In this document: one piece after another, positions 1-9,990 of the stretch
Layout: every line of letters begins with the position of its first letter
How positions within the stretch are numbered: the first letter of the stretch is position 1
Source of the DNA: Cristatella mucedo
Taxonomy: Eukaryota; Bryozoa; Phylactolaemata; Cristatellidae
Assembly: GCA_009760855.2 (NCBI GenBank)
Contig: WPIO01000034.1
Span: forward strand, 3,295,001 to 3,359,000
Reading direction: 5' to 3'
DNA: 64,000 nt
The notes under the pieces: model-generated
The model's input: only the letters and a program-made list of their open reading frames with translations
What the model was told of the DNA's origin: nothing
Database searches by the model: none
Translations under genes and position numbers: made by a program

Positions 1-86
1 CTGACGTCACGAGATCCCCTGACTTGACATTTAATAAGAAACTAAAAACGCACCTGTTCCTCACAGCATTTGCTGGGTCCTTGTAG
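1..86 (+). mobile_element. 3' end of a CR1/L2-type LINE (family B), truncated by window edge
   Basis: The frame ends in a motif reading KLKTHLFLTAFAGSL followed by TAG at 84-86. This is the typical C-terminus of CR1/L2-like non-LTR retrotransposon ORF2 proteins. It matches the C-terminus of the better preserved family B copy at 13786-14400 (KLKMHLFMTAFSGSL). Upstream codons are already broken by stops, so this is a dead fragment. Confidence 0.6.
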
Positions 87-360
87 TTTTCCCTCTGTGT
101 TTTGCTTGCTTGCACTGTGCATGTTACCAGCAACTATAAAATAATGATTCCTGTACAGAATATATAGTCACTTTTTAATGCTTTGCTTTTTTCTGTGTAA
201 ATCGTCAAAACTTCTGATGCCATTTCTGACATGTTGTCTTTTGAAATGTACTTGCAACAAATATTCGATGGTTGGATCTTCTCCATATGTTATCGACGTT
301 TACCCCTTGCTCGGCCTCAGCCGTCGTTTGCCGTGCATGACAGATGCCTGTTCCTTGCAG

Positions 361-896
361 GCGATACTAGCCGCAGGCCCTATCCGACCGACATGGAAAT
401 GAGGCAGGGCTTTCTCGCTCGAAACTGGAGCAGCACGATTGGCGGTGCTTCGGCAGACGTCGGCGGAGGCGCAAGTGCAGCCGCTGATTCGGCCTACCGG
501 TCCACGGGCATAGGTAATCGGCTGGGCTGCCTGCATCCACGAACCAGTGTCTTTGTTAGGCGCCGTGAAACGTCGCTGGAGGCCTGTGATTGCTTGTGTG
601 GGAATTTCACCTCGGTAGCTTTGTCACGCTGCGTCGTTTGTAGATGCCAGACTGAGGAGATGGCTGGCCGTCATGCAGAATGTGTACTGCTGCTGGATGA
701 TGATTGGCTAGATTCGTTTGATGAGAGGAGGCCCTCTCTGGCCGCCTGCACTGCAGCGCTTTTGGCTAGCATTCGTTGCATTCATTTGTTGCATTGGCTA
801 CTCGGATGTGCCGTCCTTGATTCAATCTGCCCCTCACGCGATTATGGCTCTGCCCGAGCACCTCGTACGTACCGCCTCACCTTCCTTCACGCATAA
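361..896 (+). CDS. possible 3'-terminal exon, unknown protein
   Basis: An open frame runs from at least 231 to a TAA at 894-896. A plausible acceptor (pyrimidine-rich stretch ending ttccttgcag) precedes 361. In the frame used, the exon would begin with the last two bases of a codon. The predicted peptide is Ser/Ala/Gly-rich at first and Cys-rich later, with no domain that I recognise. A donor-like ATAG|GTAATC lies near 509, so the true exon could be shorter. The local GC content is higher than in the neighbouring sequence. It could equally be a chance ORF; no homology supports it. Confidence 0.2.
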
Positions 897-2269
897 TTGA
901 CCTTTGCTGGTCAATTGTGGTTGTTCTAGTTAGCGCATCCTTTGCGACGGCTCGCGCGCTCGTTCTACGCTCGTTCTTGATGTACGCGTGCATTGCAGTC
1001 CGTTTGCAAGTTCAGGTATTTCCAACGTTTCCATTCATCAGCTTCCTTTTCTTCCTTGATCATTACCAGATCTTTCTCTTTTGTCGTGCACATTCTATCC
1101 CATGCCTTAATTCGAAGTGAAACATCAGCAGCCAAGCTGTGGACATGTATGTCATGGTCATGGTCCACTGCTCATGGTCATGGTCATGGTCCACTGCTCA
1201 TGGTCATGGTCATGGTCCACTGCCCGGCAGCCCAAAGCTGTTCATCCCCACCATCACGGTCGCTGCTGCTGCTGGTGCTGCCTCTTCGACTTGACGCCAA
1301 CGACGCCTTGCGTGGTGAATGCAAGAAACTGCCACGCTTACCTCTAAATAAGAAAATCCTGTAGCTCATCCGGTCTGAACAATGCCTAGCCTATTTGAGC
1401 TAGCTCGAAGAGGCTAGGCAGCTGGTGTACTCCGTGTACTCGCCTCTCAATGTCTGGCAAGTATACCCTGTATGTACTAGCATATGTAGCAGACGTGTTT
1501 GTATAATAATGTGTACATGCCTCCAGCTTATTCCTCGGGCGTTTTTACTTTGTATCACTGCTGTAATTGATAAATTTGTGCTATTCCGTCACGTATATAT
1601 GCTGGTGTGAATATTGACGCCGGTATATACAAATACGTGGCTTAAGAGCACAGGCACAAAGCGCATCCACTATAAGAGTGATAAAAAGTACAAATGAGTG
1701 TGGAATAAGCTATGGGTAATTCAAAGTTCTCCGAGCCTTGTGTGTTTCGTCTCTGCTTCACATGGTTTGCACAGCAGAGCCGTGCATTCGTTAAAGTCGG
1801 TGTTGCATTAAAAATAACCCTGCTCCAAGCAAACTTCCAATAATTGGAAGGGAACCTTCCAGAAGTATGCATTAGGATTGCACAAAATACGTTATTATTA
1901 TTTTGTGTCAAGTTTTAATTTAGCAATGCCTAACGAGATTAGTTTACTAGTTCCATCATCCTCTTTACTCTTCCAATCTTACTTCGTCCATTTGTGCGTT
2001 TGTCCCTGCTGCTAGCTAGCAATCCTCTGGGAAGCATAGATTGTCGAAAACAGTGACACAAATCTCTGAGCTAGAGAACTGTGGCAGACTGAGAACTAGA
2101 GAGTGACATCAAGTGGCCATGGGTTGATCCGATCTAGTCAAGTCAAGGTGCACGAATGATGCATGCTTGGTTCTCGTGTTTGTTTGTAGCCACTCACTCG
2201 GACCTGAGGTAAGGTCCACTGGTATGTGATCCGTTATAGACTCCTCTGCTCTTTCTGCCGCTCCGGCAG
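897..2269. other. intergenic or intronic, no gene recognised
   Basis: Only short, unremarkable ORFs are present. The stretch holds the 26-bp tandem repeat at 1152-1223 and AT-rich single-copy-looking DNA. If 2270-2475 is a real exon, at least the last part of this stretch is intron. Confidence 0.5.
1152..1223. repeat. 26-bp tandem repeat, about 3 copies
   Basis: A unit built from TCATGG hexamers plus TCCACTGC is repeated: a 20-bp short version at 1152-1171, then full 26-bp versions at 1172-1197 and 1198-1223. The last two copies look identical by eye. Confidence 0.85.
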
Positions 2270-2475
2270 CTGGAAGTGCACTGTGGCATGGTGCCGGTGG
2301 CGATTACTCGACTGCAAGCGCTGGCAGTGCAGCGTATCTGCAGCAGACCATGGCACCTGCCGCAGCAGCAGCAGCGAGCACCAAGGTGTCAGGTGCCAGG
2401 GGTCAGAACAAAGAGAATGAAGACGTAGAGATGATGTCGGACTCGTCCTCGTCGAGCTCAAGCAGCGACGAGTGA
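2270..2475 (+). CDS. probable 3'-terminal coding exon with acidic Ser-rich tail
   Basis: A strong acceptor (pyrimidine tract then ccggcag, AG at 2268-2269) precedes 2270. The frame that starts with the last two bases of a codon runs 67 residues to TGA at 2473-2475. The peptide goes from Gly/Ala/Ser-rich (GGDYSTASAGSAAYLQQ) through an Ala run and a short basic patch to KENEDVEMMSD, then a run of eight Ser and a final Asp-Glu. Such low-complexity acidic tails are common at the C-termini of nuclear and chromatin proteins, but they do not identify a family. The upstream exon was not found. A neighbouring 19-bp exon-like segment (2191-2209) does not fit the phase of this frame. A poly(A) signal AATAAA lies 1 kb downstream (3460-3465). 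Confidence 0.45.
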
Positions 2476-3884
2476 TGGGCAGACGACGTCACGCTGACTC
2501 TGACTCGTCATCAACTGCAACTGATCGCTGCTAACCTGATAGAGAAGCGTGATCTGTCTAGCCGAGATGGAGAGCCTCTTGGACGAGATGACCCAGCTGA
2601 TCACGTGCTGAGCCGTTCCCCCGGCTTGACGTGCAGATGCTCGGTAGCTGCTGTGCTGTGCTGCCTGTGCTGCCTGAAGACTTGCTTTTCCGTGGTTGTT
2701 GCCTGATGTTTGCCGTTAGCCATCTCGCGGGCCAGGTTGCAGCCTGTTTGCTGTGGTCCGTGCCACGACCTTGCGTGAATTGTTACGCCGTGCTCTTGGT
2801 CGTGGATGCCTGCCTACAAATCTGGGCAACGACGGATCGTGCTAACCATCCCATTCTGACTTTGCCATGTCTGTCTTTCTGCTGCCGGGCAGGATTTTTC
2901 GCCCTGTAACGTCAGAGATGGTAGCAGGCTGGCGATGGTCAAGTGGATGAGCCGAATACGATTGTTTGCTCTTGGTGCTCGTCCTGATTTGTGGCTGTGC
3001 AAGGGAGTGCTAGCCGAATGATGCTCTCGTTGACCAGCTGACATTTACCTCCATTCCTAGTTCAAAGCACGTTTTATTGTGCAACCTACCACTATTCAAG
3101 CAATATACGTCACTTCTATTGTATCGTGTGAAACTTTACGTGTCTCCCGAGGTTGTAGCCGTTCGTCGAAGGACGATTGGGTGCGAACAATTGGGGGGGG
3201 GGACAGACCGTGCGAAACCGACGATCCGTATCTCGATATTTTCTTCTTAGATGAGGATCTTTGTGTAAGCATACGTTTGACGATCAATTGATTCGTGTTC
3301 TGTTACTTCAGGATTTTGACCACTAACCTCGGCAAAGTTGGTGCACAATAGGCCCCGAGCTTCGACATCACTCTGTTGTACATACTCCTTTTATTGGAAT
3401 GTAAAAAGCTGGGATTTACGGTCCATCCACCGACTGTTCATGCTTACAAGAAACCCTAAAATAAACCCTATTATTAATAAATGTCTGCTTTAAAATGTCC
3501 GATTTGAATTTGCTGCGACGAATTGTCCGAACCAAATTCATCGGATTTTTTGTTACTAATTGCCCTGCAACGAATTGTCCGGTTACCGTCTCAGCATTGA
3601 ATGTGCATTCCTACCCCGGTCGCGTGTAGTGTGACCAGAACTTGTAAGTCAATTCGTGTATCTTTGCATTTTAAAACGCGTCACCGAAGCTTGGCACTGA
3701 GGTAGGACCTATACCATCATTCAGTGAAGGGAGGAATTAATGCGGCCCTGCTGGCGGTTCCCAAAGTTATATGGCCGATTACACAAGGTGGCAGATAAAA
3801 GTTAATTGTTTGCCCTTGGGTACAAAAAGTTAGTTCTTCGCTTTTGGGCACACAGTGTTTCTTAATCGATTATGCCTAAGATAA
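2476..3884. other. no gene recognised; possible 3' UTR then intergenic
   Basis: The first kilobase could be the 3' UTR of the exon at 2270-2475, because an AATAAA lies at 3460-3465 in an AT-rich context. Nothing else with coding or repeat character was recognised up to the SINE at 3885. Confidence 0.4.
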
Positions 3885-4050
3885 CGCCGCCCTGGCTTGG
3901 CCCAGTGGTTAAGGTGCTCGCCCCGGGGACCAAGGTCTGGCCTAGGTCGTGGGCTCGAGCCCCGTGGCATACGTGAAGCGCCTGATTAGAGATTTTAAGT
4001 TTTCTTTGGGCGCGATAAAAATGAATTATATTTATAAATGAATTGTATGT
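3885..4050 (+). mobile_element. tRNA-derived SINE with a LINE-like 3' tail
   Basis: The head carries an A-box-like TGGCCCAGTGG at 3898-3908 and a B-box-like GGCTCGAGCCC at 3952-3962, spaced as in a tRNA-derived pol III promoter. After the tRNA-like part comes a stem-loop (gcgcc ... gggcgc) and AT-rich sequence with ATGAATTA words. That 3' tail resembles the L2/CR1-type ends elsewhere in the window. A second copy lies inverted at 6195-6350, so this is a dispersed element and not a functional tRNA gene; the acceptor stem also does not pair well. Confidence 0.75.
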
Positions 4051-4308
4051 ATTTTCTTGAATTTTACTGCTGAGTAAGAGAAGAGTGAATAGTCCTACTT
4101 GATTGGCCTAAGGCTAAGGTCCACAGAAGTGCACACCTCTGCGTGCATGTGAGGGATGAAGACAAGCATTGGGTACCTCGTTTCACACGCGAGCAATGCA
4201 AGAGAGCTCTTGAGGTTAAGTTGAACATATGCTGCTCCCTAGATGGAATTTATTGCACAATAACATGTTAATGTGTGAAGTATTTTTAATCGATATCATT
4301 TTTGACAG

Positions 4309-5580
4309 GCTGGTACGGGAGAGAAAGGAAAGCCCTCCCAAGAATCATGCTCGTGTAAGAGCGAGCTGCAAGCTGTGACCCCCTCAAGCAACTGCTACTT
4401 CTCCTGTAAGTTGGACCCGTCCGCTCGGCGAAAACTGGCCAGAGCGTGGCGCCTCTCATCCACACCTAGAAACTAGCTGCCTTAGTCAGTGTGTGTAGGA
4501 AACTAAGCACGGCCGGACCGGCACATTCCTTCATCCATCGCCCCGGTATCGCCCGGTCCTGAGATCCTCGTCGCCACGCCTCCGCAGAGGGGTCAGTCAT
4601 GTTCAGGAGAGACTAGCAAGACAAGACAGCTATTAAACACGTGAAGACTGCTGCAGATCAAGATTCCAATCTCACAGATGCGGCTGATCCGAGAAAGCCG
4701 TACTTCCAGAGCCAGAATGACCTTAACGATCTGATCAGAGACCTTAGGCCGGTATGTTCGAGCCCATAGGTAACTCGAGCTCTAACTCGAGTGAATGGCG
4801 CTCATTCATGGATAGATCATTTTGGAGTGACAAAGCAGTGCTGCTCCATAATAAGAACAAGTACCAATCTCTCCCTATGGCACACTCTCGCTCAAAGAGG
4901 ACCTCACTGCGTGATATCAAGATGCTGCTGAGCGCCTTGACGTATGGCGACCATGGCTGGGAGTTCACTGGGCACTTCAAAATGGTGTCATTCCTGGTGG
5001 GCCTCCGAGATGCTTCACTAAGTTTTCGTGTTTTCTTTGCATTGAGGCGAACGAACCAGCATCCAGTGGCAGCCGCTGTCCCGGACCGTGCTGATGTCAC
5101 CACCGTTGATTCCACTGCTGATGCCACCACTGCTGCACATCAAGTTAGGCCGCGTCTAGCAATTGGCCACCGCTCTAGGCAACGAGTCTGAGGCTTTCAA
5201 GTTTCTCCCGCACGTCTCTCCACAGCTGTCAGAGGTAAAGGTCAAAGCGGGTCTCTTCGTCGGATGGCAGATTAAGAAGATCGTAGAGTGTGATGAGCTC
5301 TGAGCCACGAATCTGAGTAGGGTGCCGAAATCTGTTTGGTCTTTCTGGGCCACTATGAGGCTGAAAACTATGAGTACCTGGTTCAGCTTCTCATAAAGAT
5401 ATATGCCAAAATGGGATGTATAATGTCCCTCAGGGTCCATGTCCTTCAAGCTATTCTTAAAAAAATTCAACGGGGACATGTTGACACTCGCTCAGAGGAG
5501 CAAGGCGACATACAGGACTTTGCCTGTCGTTGCCAACTTCACGAAAACATGACGAGTAACTATGCTTGAGGGTTTCTTCG
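4309..5580 (+). pseudogene. decayed copy of an uncharacterised multicopy metazoan protein family
   Basis: Blocks in shifting frames follow the order of a family I know only as uncharacterised, multicopy proteins of arthropods and cnidarians. They are: a CYF-C type motif near 4385-4410; a Pro-rich block reading PSSIAPVSPGPE near 4525; PYFQSQNDLNDLIRDLRP near 4700-4750; LMPPLLHIKLGRV near 5120-5157; GLFVGWQIKKIVE near 5250; FLGHYEAENYEYLVQLL near 5341; and MGCIMSLRVHVLQ followed by EEQGDIQDF near 5410-5520. Frameshifts and stops break every block. No introns are evident, which suggests a retrocopy or transposon-borne gene. The longest intact piece is 145 codons at 4754-5191. Function is unknown, and family assignment rests on motif memory, not an alignment. 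Confidence 0.6.
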
Positions 5581-6194
5581 AGAGAGAGCAATTTGAAGTA
5601 CGGCCTCTAATCTATAATATCTACTCACATGTGAACCAGTTTGATTGGTCATTTTCGTACGACTTCAGAGTAAATACGGGTATTTGGTACTTGTGGTTCA
5701 TTTGCTGCTAGTTTTGACTAAACGTTGCCGAGGCAGCCATGGCACTGTGCTCGAAGGCAACCGCGGCTACTCTCTACTGCGCCGTAGGACAAAAAAAGCG
5801 GCTGCCTAAGAAGCTAAGGTTTTTAAAAAATTCGTATGGACCAGCCAAAAAATTAAGGTCCCGCATTGCGGAGCAGAGCATCCTCGGCCGCTCAAGCCAC
5901 TGCAAAGAGCTCAGATTTTTGACGAGCTCGGAGTTTGTATGTGCACGCGCAGGCGCCTAGGCGTCGCCTTCTCGCGGCTCGACGAGTAGTAGCGTGCAGC
6001 GCAGCAGCTGCATGCCACTACTCGAGAAAAAACTGGGAGCGAAGCGTCGGCTGCGTCCCGTTATGCAGTTTTGGAAATTTCGGAAAATGCACTTCGCGGC
6101 GGCGCGCATCCGGCTTGGTGTGCAGAATCGAGTTATTGCTTCGCTTTCGAGAGGGAGATGATACTTCTGTCCCCGTCGTTGTCGGTACTGCGTT
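5581..6194. other. no gene or repeat recognised
   Basis: Short ORFs only, none with recognisable motifs. Composition changes from AT-rich to moderately GC-rich near 5930. Confidence 0.5.
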
Positions 6195-6350
6195 AATATA
6201 TATCTGTATACATAATTCATTTGTATAGCGCCCCAAGAGAACTTAATCTCTATTCAGGCGCTTCACATGTGCCTCGGAGCTCGAGCCCACGACCTCAGCC
6301 AGACTTCGGTCGGGGCGAGCACCTTGACCGCTGGACCAAACCAGCTCTTT
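6195..6350 (-). mobile_element. second copy of the tRNA-headed SINE
   Basis: Read on the minus strand it has the same order as 3885-4050: an A-box-like GGTCCAGCGGTCAAGG, the shared words GTGCTCGCCCCG and AGTCTGGC, a B-box-like GGGCTCGAGCTCC, then GTGAAGCGCCTGA, a stem-loop closing with GGGGCGC, and ATGAATTA. Divergence between the copies is scattered, as expected of old insertions. It abuts the family A LINE that starts near 6428. Confidence 0.75.
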
Positions 6351-6427
6351 GTCGGTACGCTCGTCTGCATGCTCAGGATTAGAAAGGTGGTGCCGCGTAG
6401 ATCGTGCAAAAGGGTGCCAGAGCGTAG

Positions 6428-7946
6428 GGCTTCTTTTTTCATTCGACAGTTGAATTCCTGCCAGTTGGACCCTAGACAGATTTATGAGATGGTAAACCAT
6501 TTACTGGCCAATGCTGAGAGGTCTGACTCCCCAGATATTAAGGGCTCAGCCGAAACGTTTTCAGCCTTCTTTACTAAACAAATTATGCACATTCGTGCCT
6601 CCATAAAGCCCCTTCCGACCACAGCAATCGTGGTTCCACAACCTGTGACCTTCCTTAAAAGGTTCTCCGAGGTTCAACGATGACGGGAATGTCACTGCCC
6701 TAGCTCTGCTAGATCTGTCTGCTGCCTTCGACGCCATTGATCACGATGTTCTGCTTAAACGATTGAGAACAACGATCGGTCTGGCAGAAGAAGCACTGGC
6801 GTGGTTTAAATCGTACTTGTCTGATCGGGTTCAATCCGCGTCGTGTAGGGGTCAGGTCTCACCCACGAGAAGGGTCACCTGTGGAGTCCCTCAAGGATCT
6901 GTACTCGGTCCCTTGCTGTTCTCCATTTATACTCAACCTCTGGAAAAAGTGATTAAGACCCATGGAATAGGATATTACTTGTATGACGACGATACTCAGC
7001 CGTATTTGTCATTCAAACCGTCGGAATCTGCTGCAGCAACTGAGAAACTGAATGCTTGCCTTGCCGACATTCGATCCAGAATGTCGGAAAACTTCTTGAA
7101 ATGAAATGACGATAAAAACCGAACTGCTGCTCACAGGACACCCTAAGCGTGTGGCTGTATTGAAAGGCTTTGCTCTTCTAATAGATGATGGAGTTGTGCG
7201 TCCATCACCACGTGCTCGAAATTTAGGTGTCATTTTCCGACAGCTCAATTTTGTAAGCTTCATTCAGAAGACTGCTTCTGCAGCTAGCAATCACGTCCGA
7301 CCCCTATCTAAGATTAGGAGCTGTCTTCCACAGTGGCCTGTAAAACATTTAACTAGCTCCTTAGTTCTATCTCGGCTTGATTATTGTAATTCCCTTGTTG
7401 ATGGGCTACCAATGAAAGCAACTAGGCCACTGCAGCGGACTATGAATATGGCTGCAAGGCTAGTCTTCAAGTCTCAGCGGTTTGTGCACGTGTCTCCTTT
7501 GCTAAAAGAGCTAGGATGGATGCCGGTTAAGCAACGGATACAGAGCAAAGTTCTTACGCTGACCCACAAGGCAGACCCACAAGCCACGGCTTGGCTCCTT
7601 CATACCTAGCTGAGCTGTTGCACCAGTTTCAGCTTCCTTGTGCCCTCAGGTCTTGTACGGACAATAAATTACTCCCACAATTCTCACGCAACGACAAATA
7701 CTCTCCTACTGCCGACTATGGCTCATCCTTTTCAGCGGTCCTGAGCTGCTACTTCCACGCTACTCACAACCTCAACTGCTCTACTGACTCTGCTATGCTT
7801 CCCACCTTCTCTTAGTTCCGTGAGACGAAGTCTGTTGGCTACCGAATGCGTACCGAAAGCCGCTTAGGCTGTGAGTGCGCTATACGAAACACCCACATAG
7901 TCTTTATGGCTTGGTGGAGTTACAGACGGAGATACAGTACATTACA
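6428..7946 (+). mobile_element. LINE family A, degraded CR1/L2-type retrotransposon
   Basis: Segments in order: a pre-RT linker (6430-6683, with a CQLDPRQIYEMVNHLL motif), an RT palm fragment (6684-7104), and the C-terminal domain (7106-7850, with motifs AARLVFKSQRF and the PLLKELGW type). The 3' UTR ends in GAGATACAGTACATTACAG, a short ACATT-type tail typical of CR1/L2 instead of poly(A). Family-wide comparison with 11413-12232, 17296-18098 and 27909-28625 shows the same C-terminal protein and tail. Several frameshifts and an internal deletion near 6672 make it non-autonomous. Confidence 0.85.
6684..7104 (+). pseudogene. reverse transcriptase palm fragment of LINE family A
   Basis: The frame gives LALLDLSAAFDAIDHDVLL (RT motif A region), CGVPQGSVLGPLLFSIY (motif B, well conserved), and YYLYDDDTQPYL where CR1-type enzymes usually have Y-A-D-D-T-Q-L. 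The catalytic box is therefore YDDD, with Ala replaced by Asp. About 150 residues of fingers/palm expected before motif A are missing: the preceding linker frame jumps directly to this point at about 6672. The domain would copy LINE RNA into DNA in an intact element; this one is dead. Confidence 0.8.
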
Positions 7947-8711
7947 GCACTCTCCGGAAGAAATCCACTCCAGCTCGTTCCCTGAAAGCGATAATCTGAA
8001 GCAGCGACGTCGAGACGAGAGGAGAGACCGATTCGCAGAGCTACCGATGGCAGCCGTTTTCCGGCGTCGCCATGCTGTCTCGCTAGGGATTGAGAGGAAG
8101 GAACGTCGCGTGCCTCCGCGGCAGCGAATCTCGGAATCGTAGGGGGAGGGATCGGAGGAGCGGAACGAGGCGGCTGGGGGGGGGGGCGGGTGGGGCGCCG
8201 ACGTCTCGCTGCTCTATTGGCCAGACGTAGTCGAGTCGTGTACGCCCACATCCGTCGGCTTCGCTCGGGCCGACCGGTCGACTGCTGCATAAGCGAGGCA
8301 ACGACAATTCTCTGACGTTCAGGTAACGCAGGTACTTCGCTGGGAGTCAAAAAAGCGAGCGCTTCGGCGAAATCTCGTAGCGAACCGCAAGCATGGCCGC
8401 CAGCGCAGGCGGCGGAGCGAAAGCGACGGAGCGAACCTACCAAACTTGAAGTAGCAGTGCGTGTGTAGAGCAGAAAGCAAATAGCAGTCCCCGTAATTGG
8501 CCTCCGTGCAACCGGGTCCTGAGAAAAGCCATGGCAGCACTGCCATCTATGACAGCAGGTGCTACTGCTGCGGGACGCGCTACGGGCTACAGTGTTGGCG
8601 CTCAGCGCGGGTGGGAGTTGATCCCAGCAACGTACGTCGTGCACTTCACATGCCTAAAGGAAAGACACTGTACAGCATGGCCATCAGCTCTTCGGTACTT
8701 GCTTAAATGTT
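7947..8711. other. GC-rich stretch, no gene recognised
   Basis: A 246-codon minus-strand frame covers 7904-8644, but it shows no motif, runs into the LINE 3' end, and is explained by high GC content (few stops). A run of ten G lies near 8177-8186. It could be a CpG-rich regulatory segment; nothing specific is visible. Confidence 0.4.
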
Positions 8712-8800
8712 TTAATAATAATAATAAATATTTTGAACTAATACAATTTTACAGTGCCCTAAGAGAACAGCGTCGCTTCGAAGCACTTCGCTTGGGTTGA
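8712..8800 (-). mobile_element. solo LINE/SINE 3' tail
   Basis: Read on the minus strand: a stem-loop-like segment with TTCTCTTAGGGCACTGTA, then AT-rich DNA ending in repeated ATT triplets. It is the same architecture as the family B 3' ends at 13420-13640 and 63763-64000. Confidence 0.5.
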
Positions 8801-9009
8801 TGGAAGTGCGTCAACTGATTATTGATAAGTGTGCACCCGAAATTGCAGCTTGTGCACATAAAAGAAAACTCATAAAAGAAAAGTCACGAGGAACAAATTC
8901 TGCACGGCGGCGTAGCGACGTCTTTAACTTTGAAATTTTGCCAATGTAGGGGATGTCGTGATGTCATTCATCCGGCGACTCCGAGTGAGCAGCAAGCAGC
9001 TCTCGAATG

Positions 9010-9185
9010 TTGCCCGACAATTGAATATAATTGCTATAGAAATAGAATATGGAATATTGAATTATTAGAATATTGAATATAACTGTTATATAATTAGAAT
9101 ATAGAATATTGAATTATTAGAATATTGAATATAATGTTACAAATATAAATATAATGTTGCCCGACAATTTAATATTGAACAATTG
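9010..9185. repeat. AT-rich imperfect tandem duplication
   Basis: The phrase GAATATTGAATTATTAG occurs twice about 51 bp apart. The whole block is flanked on both sides by TTGCCCGACAATT-like sequence (near 9010 and 9155). This looks like local slippage or tandem duplication of AT-rich DNA. Confidence 0.7.
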
Positions 9186-9696
9186 CCGTTCATTTGCTTT
9201 GCTTAATGGTGAGCTGTACAAATAACTAGCGCACGCTCTAAACGGCGCGCTAGCTCACGAAGGTCAGACAAAGTCACACAAGTGAGATGAGGCAGCGTAA
9301 TAGGCTGAACGTCGTTGCAGAAAGCACGCGACGAGCCGTCCCGCCACGTCACGCCACGCCCGTCGTCCCGAGACAGCCAACCCTTTCGCACCTATCGACG
9401 TCTCTAGTCTGCGAAACATTAAGCTTGATAAATATTAAGCGATATTGTAAGCTCGAGCAGTCTGCGGACGATGAGTAGAACTCGCCAGCAGCGAAGCGCA
9501 GGCCGCACCTTCTGGCAAGACGTGCTTTAATTGGCTAGGACCTCCGCCGGAGCGCTTCTGCGCGCCAAGCGGTCGGCTTTCTTTTTATCCACTTCGTTTC
9601 CTTTCGACGATTACCTTAGGTCGCGCAGAAGCGGAGAAGCCCTGGCAGCAAAGTTAACGACTTATCTCTCAGGAGCCTCTCTGTCTACAGAGACGT
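9186..9696. other. no gene recognised downstream of the CAP exon
   Basis: A CAP gene read from the minus strand should continue here with a short exon after the CNY motif, but none was recognised. ORFs are short and motif-free. Confidence 0.4.
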
Positions 9697-9741
9697 TGCA
9701 ACTACGCGCCGACCCGGCACTCACGTCGGCGCGTAGTTGCA
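9697..9741. repeat. 17-bp inverted repeat straddling the CAP exon donor site
   Basis: The left arm 9697-9713 (TGCAACTACGCGCCGAC) is the exact reverse complement of 9725-9741, with an 11-bp loop. The right arm is the last 17 bases of the CAP exon; the left arm is an inverted copy placed just beyond the splice donor (GTGAGT, 9724-9719). Confidence 0.9.
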
Positions 9742-9953
9742 CACGTAGAAATCCTGGCTGCCGTTGCACAGGGCGTATCCGCAGCCCACGCGCGCGCTTT
9801 CCGCCCAGACGACCTGCGTGTAGTGGCCGATGGGCTGCCGTGCCGTGCGCCCTTCCTTGAACTTTAGGTACTTGTGTTCGGACTGCCAGTGGGCGACGAC
9901 CAGGGACCAGTTCTGGTGCCCTCTGGCGAGATTCTGACCCACCGAGTAGCTGC
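9725..9953 (-). CDS. CAP-superfamily (CRISP/PR-1/SCP) domain, internal exon
   Basis: A 229-bp exon has acceptor cttgcag|GC at 9954 and donor GAC|GTGAGT at 9724. It encodes about 76 residues of the second half of a CAP domain. Visible signatures are VGQNLARGHQNW, the VVAHWQSE region, the CAP1 block IGHYTQVVWAESARVGCG, and the CAP2 block FYVCNYAPT. Cysteines of CGYALC and YVCNY match the conserved disulfide pattern. CAP proteins are usually secreted, with roles from lipid binding to reproduction, defence and venom. The Glu normally seen in the G-E-N-L-A motif is Gln here, so one of the four cavity residues is changed; the Trp-x-x-Glu and Gly-His motifs are kept. No signal peptide exon or following exon was found. 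The inverted copy of the exon end just after the donor may mean the gene is rearranged. Start and end phases (1 and 2) are clean. Confidence 0.8.
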
Positions 9954-9990
9954 CTGCAAGCGGCGGCGGCGGCGATCGCGAAGAGTGTCG

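Noticed and set aside
2191..2209. 19-bp microexon with a good acceptor (tttgtag) and donor (GAG|GTAAGG)
   Set aside because: Its phase does not join to the acidic-tail frame at 2270: the frame that would fit has a TGA inside. Splicing into another frame remains possible but unsupported.
3885..3975. Functional tRNA gene
   Set aside because: A- and B-box-like motifs are present, but acceptor and anticodon stems pair poorly and a LINE-like tail follows; a second dispersed copy shows it is a SINE.
7904..8644. 246-codon minus-strand ORF
   Set aside because: No motif, GC-rich, overlaps the 3' end of a LINE, no splice or promoter support.
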